A DNA stretch of 36,312 nucleotides from an uncultured bacterium (GTDB lineage: Bacteria; Planctomycetota; UBA1135; GCA-002686595). Positions 17,179 through 25,245 of this stretch are shown here, in pieces. How positions within the stretch are numbered: position 1 is the stretch's first letter; each line of letters starts with the position of its first letter. A program made the translations under genes and the position numbers. The stretch is taken from NCBI GenBank assembly GCA_937905825.1, contig CALCXM010000112.1:1-36312 (forward strand). Direction: 5' to 3'. The notes below the pieces were generated by a model that saw only the letters and a list, made by a program, of their open reading frames with translations, had not been told where the DNA came from and searched no databases.

Positions 17179-17849
17179 ATGCGCGATTGCTCCCCGCGCG
17201 GACGACCTCAAGACAGCCCGCACCGCAGGGCGGAGAATACGGCAAGTGCCCGGTGGACACGTGGGAACACCCGAGGTCGAACGACCTGGAACCGCGAGAA
17301 CGACGCCTCCGGCGCAACTTCACGAGAGCCATCGATGAGAGGGCGTGGTACGTCAACGGATGCATGCGCGGCGAGGGCACCAATGCCGCCAAGCGCTCGG
17401 TAAAGGCCAGGGATTGAAAGCGATGGAGAGTGGCAGGGTTCTCAAAGGGGCTCGGGAGAGTCGCTTCGGGACGGGTTGCACCTGGGCTCCTCCGCACGCC
17501 GCTGGATCAAACGCGGGAGCAGCTCGCTTGCACGGTTGGATCCACCCCCCCGCATGCCCAGGGCATCTCGATCCACGTCACCGTCTCCTCGAACAAGGCG
17601 CTGCCACAACTCTAGAAGCTGCAAGAACGAGAGCCCCTCCCCTCCATTCGGGATCGAATAGGCTCGCACGGAGAGCCGCTCCAAAAAAAAATAATCTGCC
17701 AACGCACTTTCGAGATCGGCGTAGCGATTGGTGACGGGCGTGACAGAACACGCACCAGCCATTTCGCTCCCGCGCGGCCTAGGACCGCTGCACCTGGCGC
17801 GAGAGCCTTCTAAATGCAGCCATCCCGAAAGATAAAAGAAGTCGATCCA
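17179..17849. other. Long intergenic region before yfdX, containing repeat copy 1
   Basis: About 670 bp. It contains the 86-bp repeat copy at 17335-17420 and, near 17682-17697, an A-rich run (CCAAAAAAAAATAATC) that contrasts with the GC-rich surroundings and may belong to the yfdX promoter. A minus-strand frame of 141 codons (17442-17867) has no recognisable family and overlaps the yfdX start, so it is not called. No heat-shock CIRCE-type dyad was found. Confidence 0.5.
17335..17420 (+). repeat. 86-bp dispersed repeat, copy 1
   Basis: Aligns without gaps to 19524-19609 with about 9 differences in 86 positions. The shared core runs from ATGAGAGGGCGTGGT through CGTCAACGGATGCATGCGCG and GCCGCCAAGCGCTCG. 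The right half can fold (GGC...GCC stem between two GCGC/AGCGC segments). Same orientation as copy 2; together they bracket the yfdX-hsp20 genes. Confidence 0.85.
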
Positions 17850-18833
17850 ATGAAGAAGCTGATTCAAACGGTCGCGGGCTTGCTCGCCACATCTCTCGCT
17901 GCGGGGCTATGCTTCGCTGGAATGGTCCTCGCCCCGGAAACGGGGCAAGAGACGGGGAACGTGAAGGCTCAAGAGGCCGTCGCGAGCACCACCACCAGTA
18001 ACACCAACAATAACAACGACGAGACTCGCGATCCGGTCGAGAGTTCGGTTGACGAGAGCGGAATCGACGCGGCCGCCGAACGTCGCAAGAGCCTCCTCAA
18101 CGATGCAGTCGAGGCTCTGGACGAAACGCAGAAGGCTCTGGCCGCGCTGGAAAGCGGCGACACCGAAACCGCAATTGAGTCCCTAGCTATCGCAACGGGC
18201 AAGCTCGACCTTGTTATTGCACGCAACCCCAGACTCGCGCTTGCGCCCATCGATGTTCGAATGGTGACTCATGACCTCTACGCCACGGTCGAGGACATTG
18301 AGAAGATCCGTGATCGCGCAGCAAAGCACCTGAAGAGCGGTCGTTTGCAAGATGCGCGCATCCTGATTGAGGGCCTCCGAAGTGACATTGTCGTGGAAGT
18401 CCACAACGTTCCGCTCGCGACGTACCCGGCAGCGATCAAGGCGATCACTCCGCTGATCGACGCTGACAAAGTAAACGAGGCGAAGGCGGCGCTTCAAAGT
18501 GCACTCAACACCCTGGTGGTCACGGAGCAAGTTTTCCCGCTGCCTATCATCCGAGCCGAGCACATGCTCACGTTGGCCGAGGAGTTGGCAGAAACAAAGG
18601 ACCGCGAGGGTGAGCAGAACGAAGAGTTGCTGGGGCTGCTCGATGGCACTCGGCGTCAACTCAAGCTCGCCCAGATTCTCGGTTACGGAATGGAAGACGA
18701 CTTCACGGAGTTCTACGAGCAGCTCGACAAAATCGCTTCGAAGACTGAGGGCGGCAAGTCTGGCGCAGGTTTCTTCGACGCGATCCGGAACGCCCTCCGC
18801 TCCCTCGGCGATGGCCCGATGGATGCGAATTGA
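17850..18833 (+). CDS. YfdX-family exported stress protein
   Basis: 327 residues from ATG 17850, chosen because MKKLIQTVAGLLATSLAAGL is a clear signal peptide; the in-frame ATG at 17814 would only add a hydrophilic stretch. After a linker rich in Thr, Asn, Asp and Glu (VASTTTSNTNNNNDETRD), the YfdX domain covers about 85-310 and is helical: ALAALESGDTETAIESL, then ARNPRLALAPIDV, VHNVPLATYPAAIKA, ALNTLVVTEQVFPLPIIRAE and QLKLAQILGYG, the most conserved YfdX blocks as I know them. Family members are encoded in acid-stress regions and in the transmissible locus of stress tolerance (heat-resistance island), where they accompany small heat-shock proteins. Here hsp20 follows after 82 nt on the same strand. 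Biochemical role is not established. Confidence 0.87.
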   Translation: MKKLIQTVAGLLATSLAAGLCFAGMVLAPETGQETGNVKAQEAVASTTTSNTNNNNDETRDPVESSVDESGIDAAAERRKSLLNDAVEALDETQKALAALESGDTETAIESLAIATGKLDLVIARNPRLALAPIDVRMVTHDLYATVEDIEKIRDRAAKHLKSGRLQDARILIEGLRSDIVVEVHNVPLATYPAAIKAITPLIDADKVNEAKAALQSALNTLVVTEQVFPLPIIRAEHMLTLAEELAETKDREGEQNEELLGLLDGTRRQLKLAQILGYGMEDDFTEFYEQLDKIASKTEGGKSGAGFFDAIRNALRSLGDGPMDAN

Positions 18834-18915
18834 CTCCTCACTTCAACAACTCTGCGCCCATGGAGGCGCCCAACACCAAGGATATTAGATTTAGAAACCC
18901 AACGGAGGTATCAAG

Positions 18916-19395
18916 ATGATGACCAACCTGATTCCGCGGAGACGAACCGAAAACTCGCACCGCAACGGCAGCTTGCAGTCCGCTCCCGTGTCAAGCGCTC
19001 GGATGGGCTGGGACCGCCTGTTTGACCGGCTTCTCGATGACGCCTGGATTCCCTCCTCTGGCTCCGCGCACGGACTGCCACTAGATCTTTTCGAATCAGA
19101 TGAACAGATCCGCGTCAGGGCAGAGGTCCCCGGAATGGGTCCAGACGATCTCAACGTCAGCCTGGCGGGCGAGGTGCTGACTCTATCTGGTCAGAAGATC
19201 GACCAGGATGAGTCGCAGGAAGGAACCCGATACTACTCTGAGCGCCATTTCGGTTCGTATCAGCGGACCGTCAAGCTCCCTTGTCCGGTCGATCCAGACA
19301 CGGTGTCTGCTGAGCATAAGAATGGCGTCGTGAGCATCACGCTTCGAAAGGCCGAAACAGTTCGGCCGAAACGGATCGCGGTCAAACCGGCGTAG
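18916..19395 (+). CDS. Small heat-shock protein Hsp20 (alpha-crystallin)
   Basis: 159 residues; ATP-independent holdase that keeps unfolding proteins soluble. The alpha-crystallin domain spans about 52-148: LPLDLFESDEQIRVRAEVPG, then MGPDDLNVSLAGEVLTLSG, the loop with TRYYSERHFGSYQRTVKLP, and AEHKNGVVSITLRKAE, followed by a short C-terminal tail with an I/V-x-I/V-like RIAV motif. GGAGG at 18904-18908 sits 7 nt before ATG 18916 (a second ATG follows immediately). It is 82 nt downstream of the YfdX gene, with only a 5-bp GCGCC/GGCGC hairpin between them, so co-transcription is likely. A strong hairpin ends the unit. Confidence 0.95.
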   Translation: MMTNLIPRRRTENSHRNGSLQSAPVSSARMGWDRLFDRLLDDAWIPSSGSAHGLPLDLFESDEQIRVRAEVPGMGPDDLNVSLAGEVLTLSGQKIDQDESQEGTRYYSERHFGSYQRTVKLPCPVDPDTVSAEHKNGVVSITLRKAETVRPKRIAVKPA

Positions 19396-19411
19396 AGGAC
19401 GGTGAATCCCA

Positions 19412-19441
19412 GGGCTGCTGCCCCACGCGGCAGCAGCCCTT
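19412..19441 (+). terminator. Perfect 11-bp stem terminator after hsp20
   Basis: GGGCTGCTGCC (19412-19422) and GGCAGCAGCCC (19429-19439) pair perfectly around a 6-nt loop 16 nt after the stop; only a short TT follows. Confidence 0.75.
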
Positions 19442-19523
19442 ACCCTATACCGGATCGCACATCACTCGGAAACCTGCACTATGCCCCTGCACCAGCTCGC
19501 GGCTGGCGCCAACGGTGCCTTCA

Positions 19524-19609
19524 ATGAGAGGGCGTGGTGCGTCAACGGATGCATGCGCGGCGGGGGTACCCATGCCGCCAAGCGCTCGATAATGGCCAGG
19601 AGTGGAAAG
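19524..19609 (+). repeat. 86-bp dispersed repeat, copy 2
   Basis: Same length and orientation as 17335-17420, about 90% identical. In this copy the inner part GGGGGTACCC and the outer GGCG/CGCC pairs give a slightly different hairpin from copy 1. It lies between the hsp20 terminator and the sulfatase-like gene. Confidence 0.85.
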
Positions 19610-19692
19610 ACGAAATGGGATGTCTGGGCGCTGCCGTCGCCGACGGATGAACTTGAACAGGGCACGCGGCAAACCACTATGATGTCGCTCCT

Positions 19693-21237
19693 ATGCCTGG
19701 CTTATCCCCTCCAAGTCGTCTCTGCCTTGCCCTCGTCCTGCTGACCTTGGGCAGCTGCTCCAACGGCGAAGCTTCCCCAGCGCGCCCCGATGTGGTGCTG
19801 GTGGTCGTCGACACACTGCGCAACGATCGCTTGGGCTGCTATGGCTACGATCGCCCCACGTCGCCCAAGCTCGACGCACTGGTCGCCGAGGGCGTGGTTT
19901 GCGAAGACGTCACCGCCCAGTGGCCCTGGACCTTGCCTTCGATGGTTTCGATCTTTCAGGGGCAGTACTTGACCGAGTACCGCGACTCACTGCATCCCGA
20001 TGCGGTGACCCTTCCGGAGGCCTTTCAAGGGGCCGGCTACAAGACGATCGGCGTCGTGGGCAACTGCCTGGTGGACGAGAAGCGCGGCTTCGCTCGGGGC
20101 TTTGACCAGCTAGCGGTGGTCGATTGCTGGCTTGGCGACGACAAGGAGACCTTGGGCGAGCACGACATCTTGCACTTGAACAAGTTGCTGGCGGAGCCGG
20201 CAAGCGCGGCGTTCGCCTTGGACAGCGCGGGCCAAAGGGCCCCCGTGTTCGTGTACGTGCACGCCTTTGATCCCCACGATCCCTACTTGCAACATGCTGG
20301 GCTCGACGCTGCTTTGCCTGTGGACCACGCCCGTGCCGTTGAGCCCGAGGGCTATTGGATGGAACAGATCCGCGCGCGGGGCAGCTGGGACGAGGCTCCC
20401 CCCATGCGACTGAAGAATTGGAAGGCGTCCTTCCAACGCATGCCCAAGATGCGCGGTCGCTACGACCAAGAGATTCGCTACTTCGATGAGGGCTTCGCGC
20501 AACTCACGCAGGATTTGCGGGCCGCGGGCCTCTCGCAAGACACCGTCTTCGCCCTGGTTTCCGATCACGGGGAAGGGCTTTGGGATCATGTTTCCAATGA
20601 GTCCCCGGAGACCCTGCGCGAATCGCCGCCCCACAGCTTTTTCTACAAGCCGCATGGGGGCAATGGGTACCAAACGGTGAGCGCCACGCCGTTCCTCTTG
20701 TGGGGCGCGGGAGTTCCCAAGGGAGTCCGAATCAAGGCGGCGGTGGAGAACGTGGATCTCTTCCCGACCTTGCTCGAGCTAGCGGACATCGCGCCCCCCG
20801 CTGGCTTGCACGGCCGCAGCCTGGTGTGCCAATGGCAAGGCCCATCGCAAGCCTGGCGCACCCACGTCTTCTCCGGAGGCAGCCACACCATGGCGGTGCG
20901 TGACGTGCGCTCGCAGATGAAGCTCATTCTTCCCATGGGTAAGTCGATCCAAAACAGGCGAGAGGTCGAGCTCTTCGACTTGAACGCGGATCCCGGTGAG
21001 CGCAAGAACTTGGCCGAGGAGCGGTCCGAGGTTTTGGGCGACCTGGTGGATGCTCACAGACGCTGGAGCGAGCAGTACCCAACGGAAACGACCCTGAGAA
21101 TCTCCGACTCTGACTTCAAGTCGACCCAAGACAAAGCCCTGATCGAGAAGCTGCGAGCCTTGGGATACACGGAGTCCGACACAGGCATTGCCATCCCGGA
21201 AGCGGCGTCCTCGGATGACGGGTCCAAAGAGCAGTAG
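19693..21237 (+). CDS. Sulfatase-fold lipoprotein lacking the formylglycine cysteine
   Basis: 514 residues. The signal sequence ends in lipobox LGSC (C22), so the mature protein is probably lipid-anchored. The alkaline-phosphatase/sulfatase fold is clear: VVLVVVDTLRNDRLGCYGY with metal-binding D40, YVHAFDPHDPY, and ALVSDHGEGLWDH with the second metal site. At the active-site position, where type I sulfatases have C/S-x-P-S-R, this protein has T80-L-P-S-M84. No formylglycine can form, so it is better seen as a sulfatase-like hydrolase or transferase using threonine, as LTA synthases and phosphoethanolamine transferases do. It precedes the propeller protein by 35 nt, a likely operon. Substrate unknown. 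Confidence 0.85.
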   Translation: MPGLSPPSRLCLALVLLTLGSCSNGEASPARPDVVLVVVDTLRNDRLGCYGYDRPTSPKLDALVAEGVVCEDVTAQWPWTLPSMVSIFQGQYLTEYRDSLHPDAVTLPEAFQGAGYKTIGVVGNCLVDEKRGFARGFDQLAVVDCWLGDDKETLGEHDILHLNKLLAEPASAAFALDSAGQRAPVFVYVHAFDPHDPYLQHAGLDAALPVDHARAVEPEGYWMEQIRARGSWDEAPPMRLKNWKASFQRMPKMRGRYDQEIRYFDEGFAQLTQDLRAAGLSQDTVFALVSDHGEGLWDHVSNESPETLRESPPHSFFYKPHGGNGYQTVSATPFLLWGAGVPKGVRIKAAVENVDLFPTLLELADIAPPAGLHGRSLVCQWQGPSQAWRTHVFSGGSHTMAVRDVRSQMKLILPMGKSIQNRREVELFDLNADPGERKNLAEERSEVLGDLVDAHRRWSEQYPTETTLRISDSDFKSTQDKALIEKLRALGYTESDTGIAIPEAASSDDGSKEQ

Positions 21238-21272
21238 CCTCCGAATCACACCTTCTCCCCACCGCTGACCCA

Positions 21273-22529
21273 ATGACAAGCCTCCACGTTCTGGTATGTG
21301 CTCTCGCCCTGAACGCGACCCTGCAATCGGCGACGCCGGAAGCCCCTGGTGCGCAGGCCGGCTGGACGGTTCAAGAGATCGAGAGCCCAGCCACGCACAC
21401 CGCCCAAACACCCAACGTCGTGCGCGGGGCCGATGGTGTCGTCTACATGACTTGGATCGAGACGCTCGCGGACAACTCGAGCTCCTTGCGCGTCGCCCTG
21501 CTCGACGGCGAGACCTTTTCACCCGCGCTGGAAATCGTTCAGTCCAAGGACCTGTTCGTGAACTGGGCAGACTTCCCGGGAGTGAGCGCCCTCAGCGACG
21601 GAACCCTGCTCGCCTATTGGCTGCTGCGCGACGGCAGCAAGCACGGATACAGCGCGGAACTGTCGCTCTCCGTTGACCACGGGAAAACCTGGTCCAAGGC
21701 CCGCAAGCTCCACGACGATTTGAAGAGCGGGGAGCATGGGTTCGTCTCCGTCGTTCCCTTGAACGACTCTGAGTTCTTGGCCGTCTGGCTCGATGGCCGC
21801 AACATTGGCGAACAAGCCTCCGGCAATGGAGCGATGCGCTTGCTCTCTCGCACGGTTGCCCGGGACGGAACCCTTGGGGACGAACTGGTCATCGACGAGC
21901 GCGTTTGTGATTGCTGTCAAACATCCCTGACGCTCGGAGACGCGGGCGTGCCCCTCGTCGCCTATCGCGACCGCGGAACGGAGGAAGTGCGCGACATATC
22001 GATCTCTTTCCTAAGAGACGGAGGCTGGTCGAAGTCCAAGGTTGTGCGCGACGACGGTTGGCTGATTCAAGGCTGTCCGGTCAACGGACCGCAACTGGCC
22101 AGCTATGGCGACAAGCATGGAATTGCTTGGTTCACGGGAGCTGGAGTTGGAGGCGGGCGCGTCTACGCTGCTTTTGCAACGGGCTCTGCCACGGGAGACC
22201 GAGGAGCCTTCGGTTTTTCCTTCGTCATCGACGACGGAGCCCCCGTCGGGCGAGTGGACTTGGAGTTCATCGACGAAAGTCGAGCCCTCGTCACTTGGTT
22301 GGAGCACATCGAAGGCTCCCATTCGGAGTGGCGCGCGAAACTCGTGACCCTTGGGAGTTCCGCGGGTGAGCCCTTCAGCCTGGGGCGCGTCCCCAACGAA
22401 CGGGCCAGCGGATTCTTGCGCATGACAAGCGTCCCCGGAGGCGTCGTCGCTGCTTGGACGGTTTCAGGCAAACCCTCCAAGCTGAAGGTTGTGCGCATCA
22501 GCGTCCCGCCAAAAAGTTCGGCGCGCTAA
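21273..22529 (+). CDS. Exported sialidase-like (BNR/Asp-box) beta-propeller protein
   Basis: 418 residues with a short hydrophobic N-terminus (LHVLVCALALNATLQSA) acting as a probable signal peptide. The body resembles exo-alpha-sialidase-type six-bladed propellers: Asp-box SVDHGKTW at 133-140 and repeated WxxW/VxxW-like strands (VYMTWIETL, LLAYWLLRDG, LAVWLDGRN, ALVTWLEHI, VVAAWTVSG). A cysteine cluster VCDCCQTS (211-218) and a later QGCP are unusual; they could bind a metal or form disulphides. The sialidase arginine triad could not be confirmed by eye, so enzymatic activity is uncertain. Its gene follows the sulfatase-like gene by 35 nt and converges with the next gene after 6 nt. Confidence 0.72.
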   Translation: MTSLHVLVCALALNATLQSATPEAPGAQAGWTVQEIESPATHTAQTPNVVRGADGVVYMTWIETLADNSSSLRVALLDGETFSPALEIVQSKDLFVNWADFPGVSALSDGTLLAYWLLRDGSKHGYSAELSLSVDHGKTWSKARKLHDDLKSGEHGFVSVVPLNDSEFLAVWLDGRNIGEQASGNGAMRLLSRTVARDGTLGDELVIDERVCDCCQTSLTLGDAGVPLVAYRDRGTEEVRDISISFLRDGGWSKSKVVRDDGWLIQGCPVNGPQLASYGDKHGIAWFTGAGVGGGRVYAAFATGSATGDRGAFGFSFVIDDGAPVGRVDLEFIDESRALVTWLEHIEGSHSEWRAKLVTLGSSAGEPFSLGRVPNERASGFLRMTSVPGGVVAAWTVSGKPSKLKVVRISVPPKSSAR

Positions 22530-22535
22530 CCGGGT

Positions 22536-23291
22536 CTACGCGCGAGCGCTAGCGCGGAAGTCTCTAAGGCCCATGTTGAAGAGCGCCAGCGCGACGGCGA
22601 GCAGGCAAAACTCAGTCCCCAACAGACCCCAGCCATCGAGGCCCACGGCCAGTTGCATCTCTTCGGTGGTGGCGGATCCGAAGAGCGCGCGAAAGAGCGG
22701 TGGTAGGAAGGCGATCGCCGAAGCAAAGGCGACCCCCGCACCCACGTGCAAACCAATCGCGCGCACCCGCAGCATGCGTGCCGCGGGTATCTCCGAATCC
22801 AGGCGCGCTTGCAACTCCTTGACCCGGCCGTCCGCCATGCCGCGCTCGAGGGTCGCCTTCTGCATGGCGGTTTCATAGCGCTGGCGCTCCTCGTGCAACT
22901 CGGCCTTGATCGCGGCCACCTGCTCATCCTTCGCGGAACTCAAGCCAACCAAACGGATGGAGAGTTCGTCGTGACTGCCCTTCCAACGACCCGCTTCCGC
23001 CAGAGACTCGTTGAGCAAGGCGGCGCGCTTGTCCAATTCAACCGAGAGCTCCGTGCACTTGTCGGTCAGAATCATTTCGCCGCGCAGGGACGCTGCCAAC
23101 ACACGGCGATACTGATCGCGCATCTCGCGCGCTTCCAGGGTTTCCTCCAAGGCGCGCTCGGAGATTTGCCGTTCCTTCAGCACCATCGCACGCAGACGAG
23201 ACTCTTGCAGCTCGGCCCGCTTTCCTGGGGTGGCCGATGCCCCCCCAGCCTGTGCGCCATCCGGGCGCGGAATGATGTCGTTGTCAGCCAT
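22536..23291 (-). CDS. Coiled-coil membrane protein of unknown function
   Basis: 251 residues. Residues 25-170 are strongly charged and heptad-like (LKERQISERALEETLEAREM, AAIKAELHEERQRYETAM), predicted to be a long coiled coil. Two hydrophobic helices follow (about 177-197, GLHVGAGVAFASAIAFLPPL, and about 221-241, LLGTEFCLLAVALALFNMGL), ending in a short basic tail. I do not recognise a family. The N-terminal coiled coil is probably cytoplasmic. Stop-to-stop distance to the convergent propeller gene is only 6 nt. Confidence 0.72.
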   Translation of the reverse strand: MADNDIIPRPDGAQAGGASATPGKRAELQESRLRAMVLKERQISERALEETLEAREMRDQYRRVLAASLRGEMILTDKCTELSVELDKRAALLNESLAEAGRWKGSHDELSIRLVGLSSAKDEQVAAIKAELHEERQRYETAMQKATLERGMADGRVKELQARLDSEIPAARMLRVRAIGLHVGAGVAFASAIAFLPPLFRALFGSATTEEMQLAVGLDGWGLLGTEFCLLAVALALFNMGLRDFRASARA

Positions 23292-23603
23292 TTTGAGTCG
23301 GAGCGATCAGCCCTAGGCCGATGAATGCAGGTTCTAAGAATCCATTGCACTCTAGGTCATTCAAAAACGCAAATCCAGATTGGGTGAGCCCGACCTCAAA
23401 GCTCTTTTGGAGCCCCCGCGCCCGTCACAACTTAGGTCCCTGGCCGGGTTCGGCCGTCCAAGCGGCAGGGCTCGGTTCCGTCCGTCGGGCCAGAGGGGAA
23501 TTCGAGCGCGGCCGCGAGTGGGTCCGTCCTTGGGACGCGATCGCGCAATTCCCTCGGGAGTGCGATCTGCGAACGTCCCCTGCCGAGCAATCGAATCGCT
23601 GCT
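23292..23603. other. Intergenic stretch between coiled-coil gene and dehydrogenase gene
   Basis: 312 bp, both neighbours on the minus strand. Frames crossing it give no recognisable protein and no strong hairpin was found. It probably carries the promoter of the coiled-coil gene. Confidence 0.45.
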
Positions 23604-24383
23604 CTACCAAGCCGAGAAACCACCGTCGACCACCAGGTTGTGGCCGTTGACGTAGCTCGCTGAATCGGAGGCGAGGAAGAGCGCCGCGCCGACCATGTCG
23701 CTGACTCTCGCCATGCGCCCCATGGGACAGCGCTCTTCGTAGTTCTTGATGAAGCTCGCGCCTTGGGGAGCCTCCGGGTTGAAGATGCCGCCGGGGGAGA
23801 TGGCGTTGACACGCACCCGGCGATCCGCGAGATGCACGGCGAAGTACTTCGTCATTTGAATCACGCCGGCCTTGGTGGCGCCGTAGATCTCGGAGTTGCG
23901 TCGGTCGCCGTCAGCATAGATGCGCGGGTCGGGGCTGACCACTCCGTAGAGCGACGCGATGTTGACGATGCTGCCGGTTGCGCCTTCCCGGGGAAAGGCG
24001 GAAGCGAAGGCGCGCAAGCAAAGGAACGGGCCTTTGAGGTTCACGTTGTAGACCCAGTCGAGGTTCTCTTCGCTGCGCTCGTCGAAGGGCTCGAAACAAC
24101 TCACGCCAGCGTTGTTGATGAGCACGTCGATGTGACCGTGCAGGTTGCGCGCGGCGGCGAAGGCGGCGTCGACGCTCCCTTGATTGGCGACGTCGAGTGT
24201 GATGATGCCTGCGTCTTCCTGGGCCGTTAAGTCAGCGCGCACGACCTTTGCTCCGGCCGCTTCGAAGGCCGTCGAAAGCGCGCTGCCGAGTTGACCGGCA
24301 GCTCCGGTCACCAGCACGACCTTGCCTTCATAGGCAACCAGGGACTTCACGGCGTCTTGCACGGAACTCGAAGGGGAAGTCAT
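23604..24383 (-). CDS. Short-chain dehydrogenase/reductase (SDR)
   Basis: 259 residues from ATG 24383; the frame is open to 24518, but the added 45 residues do not fit the family and GAGG precedes the chosen ATG. Rossmann cofactor motif TGAAGQLG (26-33), NNAG (90-93), and catalytic S144, Y167 and K171 (YGATK) are all present, so it should be an active NAD(P)-dependent oxidoreductase. The C-terminal part (RVNAISPGGIFNPEAPQ, GRMARVSDMVGAALFLASDS, NGHNLVVDGGFSAW) recalls the SDRs of flagellin-glycan/nonulosonate pathways (PtmA-like), but many SDRs look similar, so the substrate is not assigned. Divergent from the small exported-protein gene. Confidence 0.88.
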   Translation of the reverse strand: MTSPSSSVQDAVKSLVAYEGKVVLVTGAAGQLGSALSTAFEAAGAKVVRADLTAQEDAGIITLDVANQGSVDAAFAAARNLHGHIDVLINNAGVSCFEPFDERSEENLDWVYNVNLKGPFLCLRAFASAFPREGATGSIVNIASLYGVVSPDPRIYADGDRRNSEIYGATKAGVIQMTKYFAVHLADRRVRVNAISPGGIFNPEAPQGASFIKNYEERCPMGRMARVSDMVGAALFLASDSASYVNGHNLVVDGGFSAW

Positions 24384-24636
24384 TGGCCGGCCTCGCGCTG
24401 CGCTCTTCTCATGGGACGTCTCATAGGAGCGGAGGATAGGAGATCGGCCCGGGGGAAACCATGACGGGGACATCGAGAGCGCGGACAGGAGGGCTTCGGC
24501 ACGGAATGGCTGCCCCAAGAGAGCGATCCGGGGACCCGCAGGTAGAGCTTTTCAGGGAACCGGGAATTTGCGCCGAGCTACCTCGTCCACCGCACTGACC
24601 CGCCCCGACTCGTCAGGGCCCGACACCCTTCAGCCC

Positions 24637-25212
24637 ATGAGATTTCTCTCTCCCCTCCTGTTTGCTTTTGTCTCCTGCTTTGCCCTGATCGGCGCGCGCA
24701 CGAACTGGTTCGCCAATGGATTCGGTCTGCGCGAGATCAACATGCTCGAGCGAGATTGGCTGGAGTTGAGCAACTGGCTCGAACTGTACCCTCCGCCTAG
24801 GGGCTCCGACTTCGCCCTCCCAGAGCTCCGTCTCAGGTGGAAAGTCGCCGAGAAGTTTGACGAGCTGCCCGAGCCCCAGAAGGAAGGTTGGATCGAGCGA
24901 GACCAGCTGGCTCCTCGTACAGGGGAGATGATCGAACGCTTTCAGCTTCTCATCGCCACAGGACAATTGAACGAGCTTCCAATCACGGGCACGTGCACCC
25001 CGCTGCGCCAGCTTGCGCGCCTTGAACTTCGACTGGACGACCTCAGCAGTCAACGCATGGAACACTTCCTGACGTGGACCCAAAACCTGCAACGTGGCGT
25101 GTCGCCGGTCGGCAAGGACATGGGCATCGACTTGGGGATCCTGGCCTTGCAACGTTGCCAGGAGGACCCGCGGCTCACGCCTTGGAAGCGACCGCTTCCG
25201 CCTCCGCGCTAG
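24637..25212 (+). CDS. Small exported protein of unknown function
   Basis: 191 residues from ATG 24637, chosen because RFLSPLLFAFVSCFALIGA is a signal peptide or anchor; the frame extends 23 codons upstream without family support. The mature part is rich in Leu, Glu, Arg and Pro and probably helical; no family recognised. Supporting its reality: the last 35 codons plus stop are repeated, in frame and without gaps, at 27046-27153, with mostly conservative changes. It converges with the anchored ectodomain gene at 25246, 33 nt away. Confidence 0.7.
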   Translation: MRFLSPLLFAFVSCFALIGARTNWFANGFGLREINMLERDWLELSNWLELYPPPRGSDFALPELRLRWKVAEKFDELPEPQKEGWIERDQLAPRTGEMIERFQLLIATGQLNELPITGTCTPLRQLARLELRLDDLSSQRMEHFLTWTQNLQRGVSPVGKDMGIDLGILALQRCQEDPRLTPWKRPLPPPR

Positions 25213-25245
25213 CGAAGCTTCGAAGGGTTGGAACGGGCCCCGCGC

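Noticed and set aside
16024..17223. 399-codon open frame on the minus strand
   Set aside because: It lies fully antisense to the hydrolase gene, has no recognisable domain, and high GC makes such shadow frames common.
17421..17849. Search for a heat-shock control element (CIRCE dyad or sigma-32-like promoter) before yfdX-hsp20
   Set aside because: No matching inverted repeat or consensus was found; regulation of the pair remains open.
17442..17867. 141-codon minus-strand frame with a fairly protein-like middle
   Set aside because: No family recognised; it overlaps the yfdX start and signal-peptide region. It might be a decayed fragment but cannot be supported.
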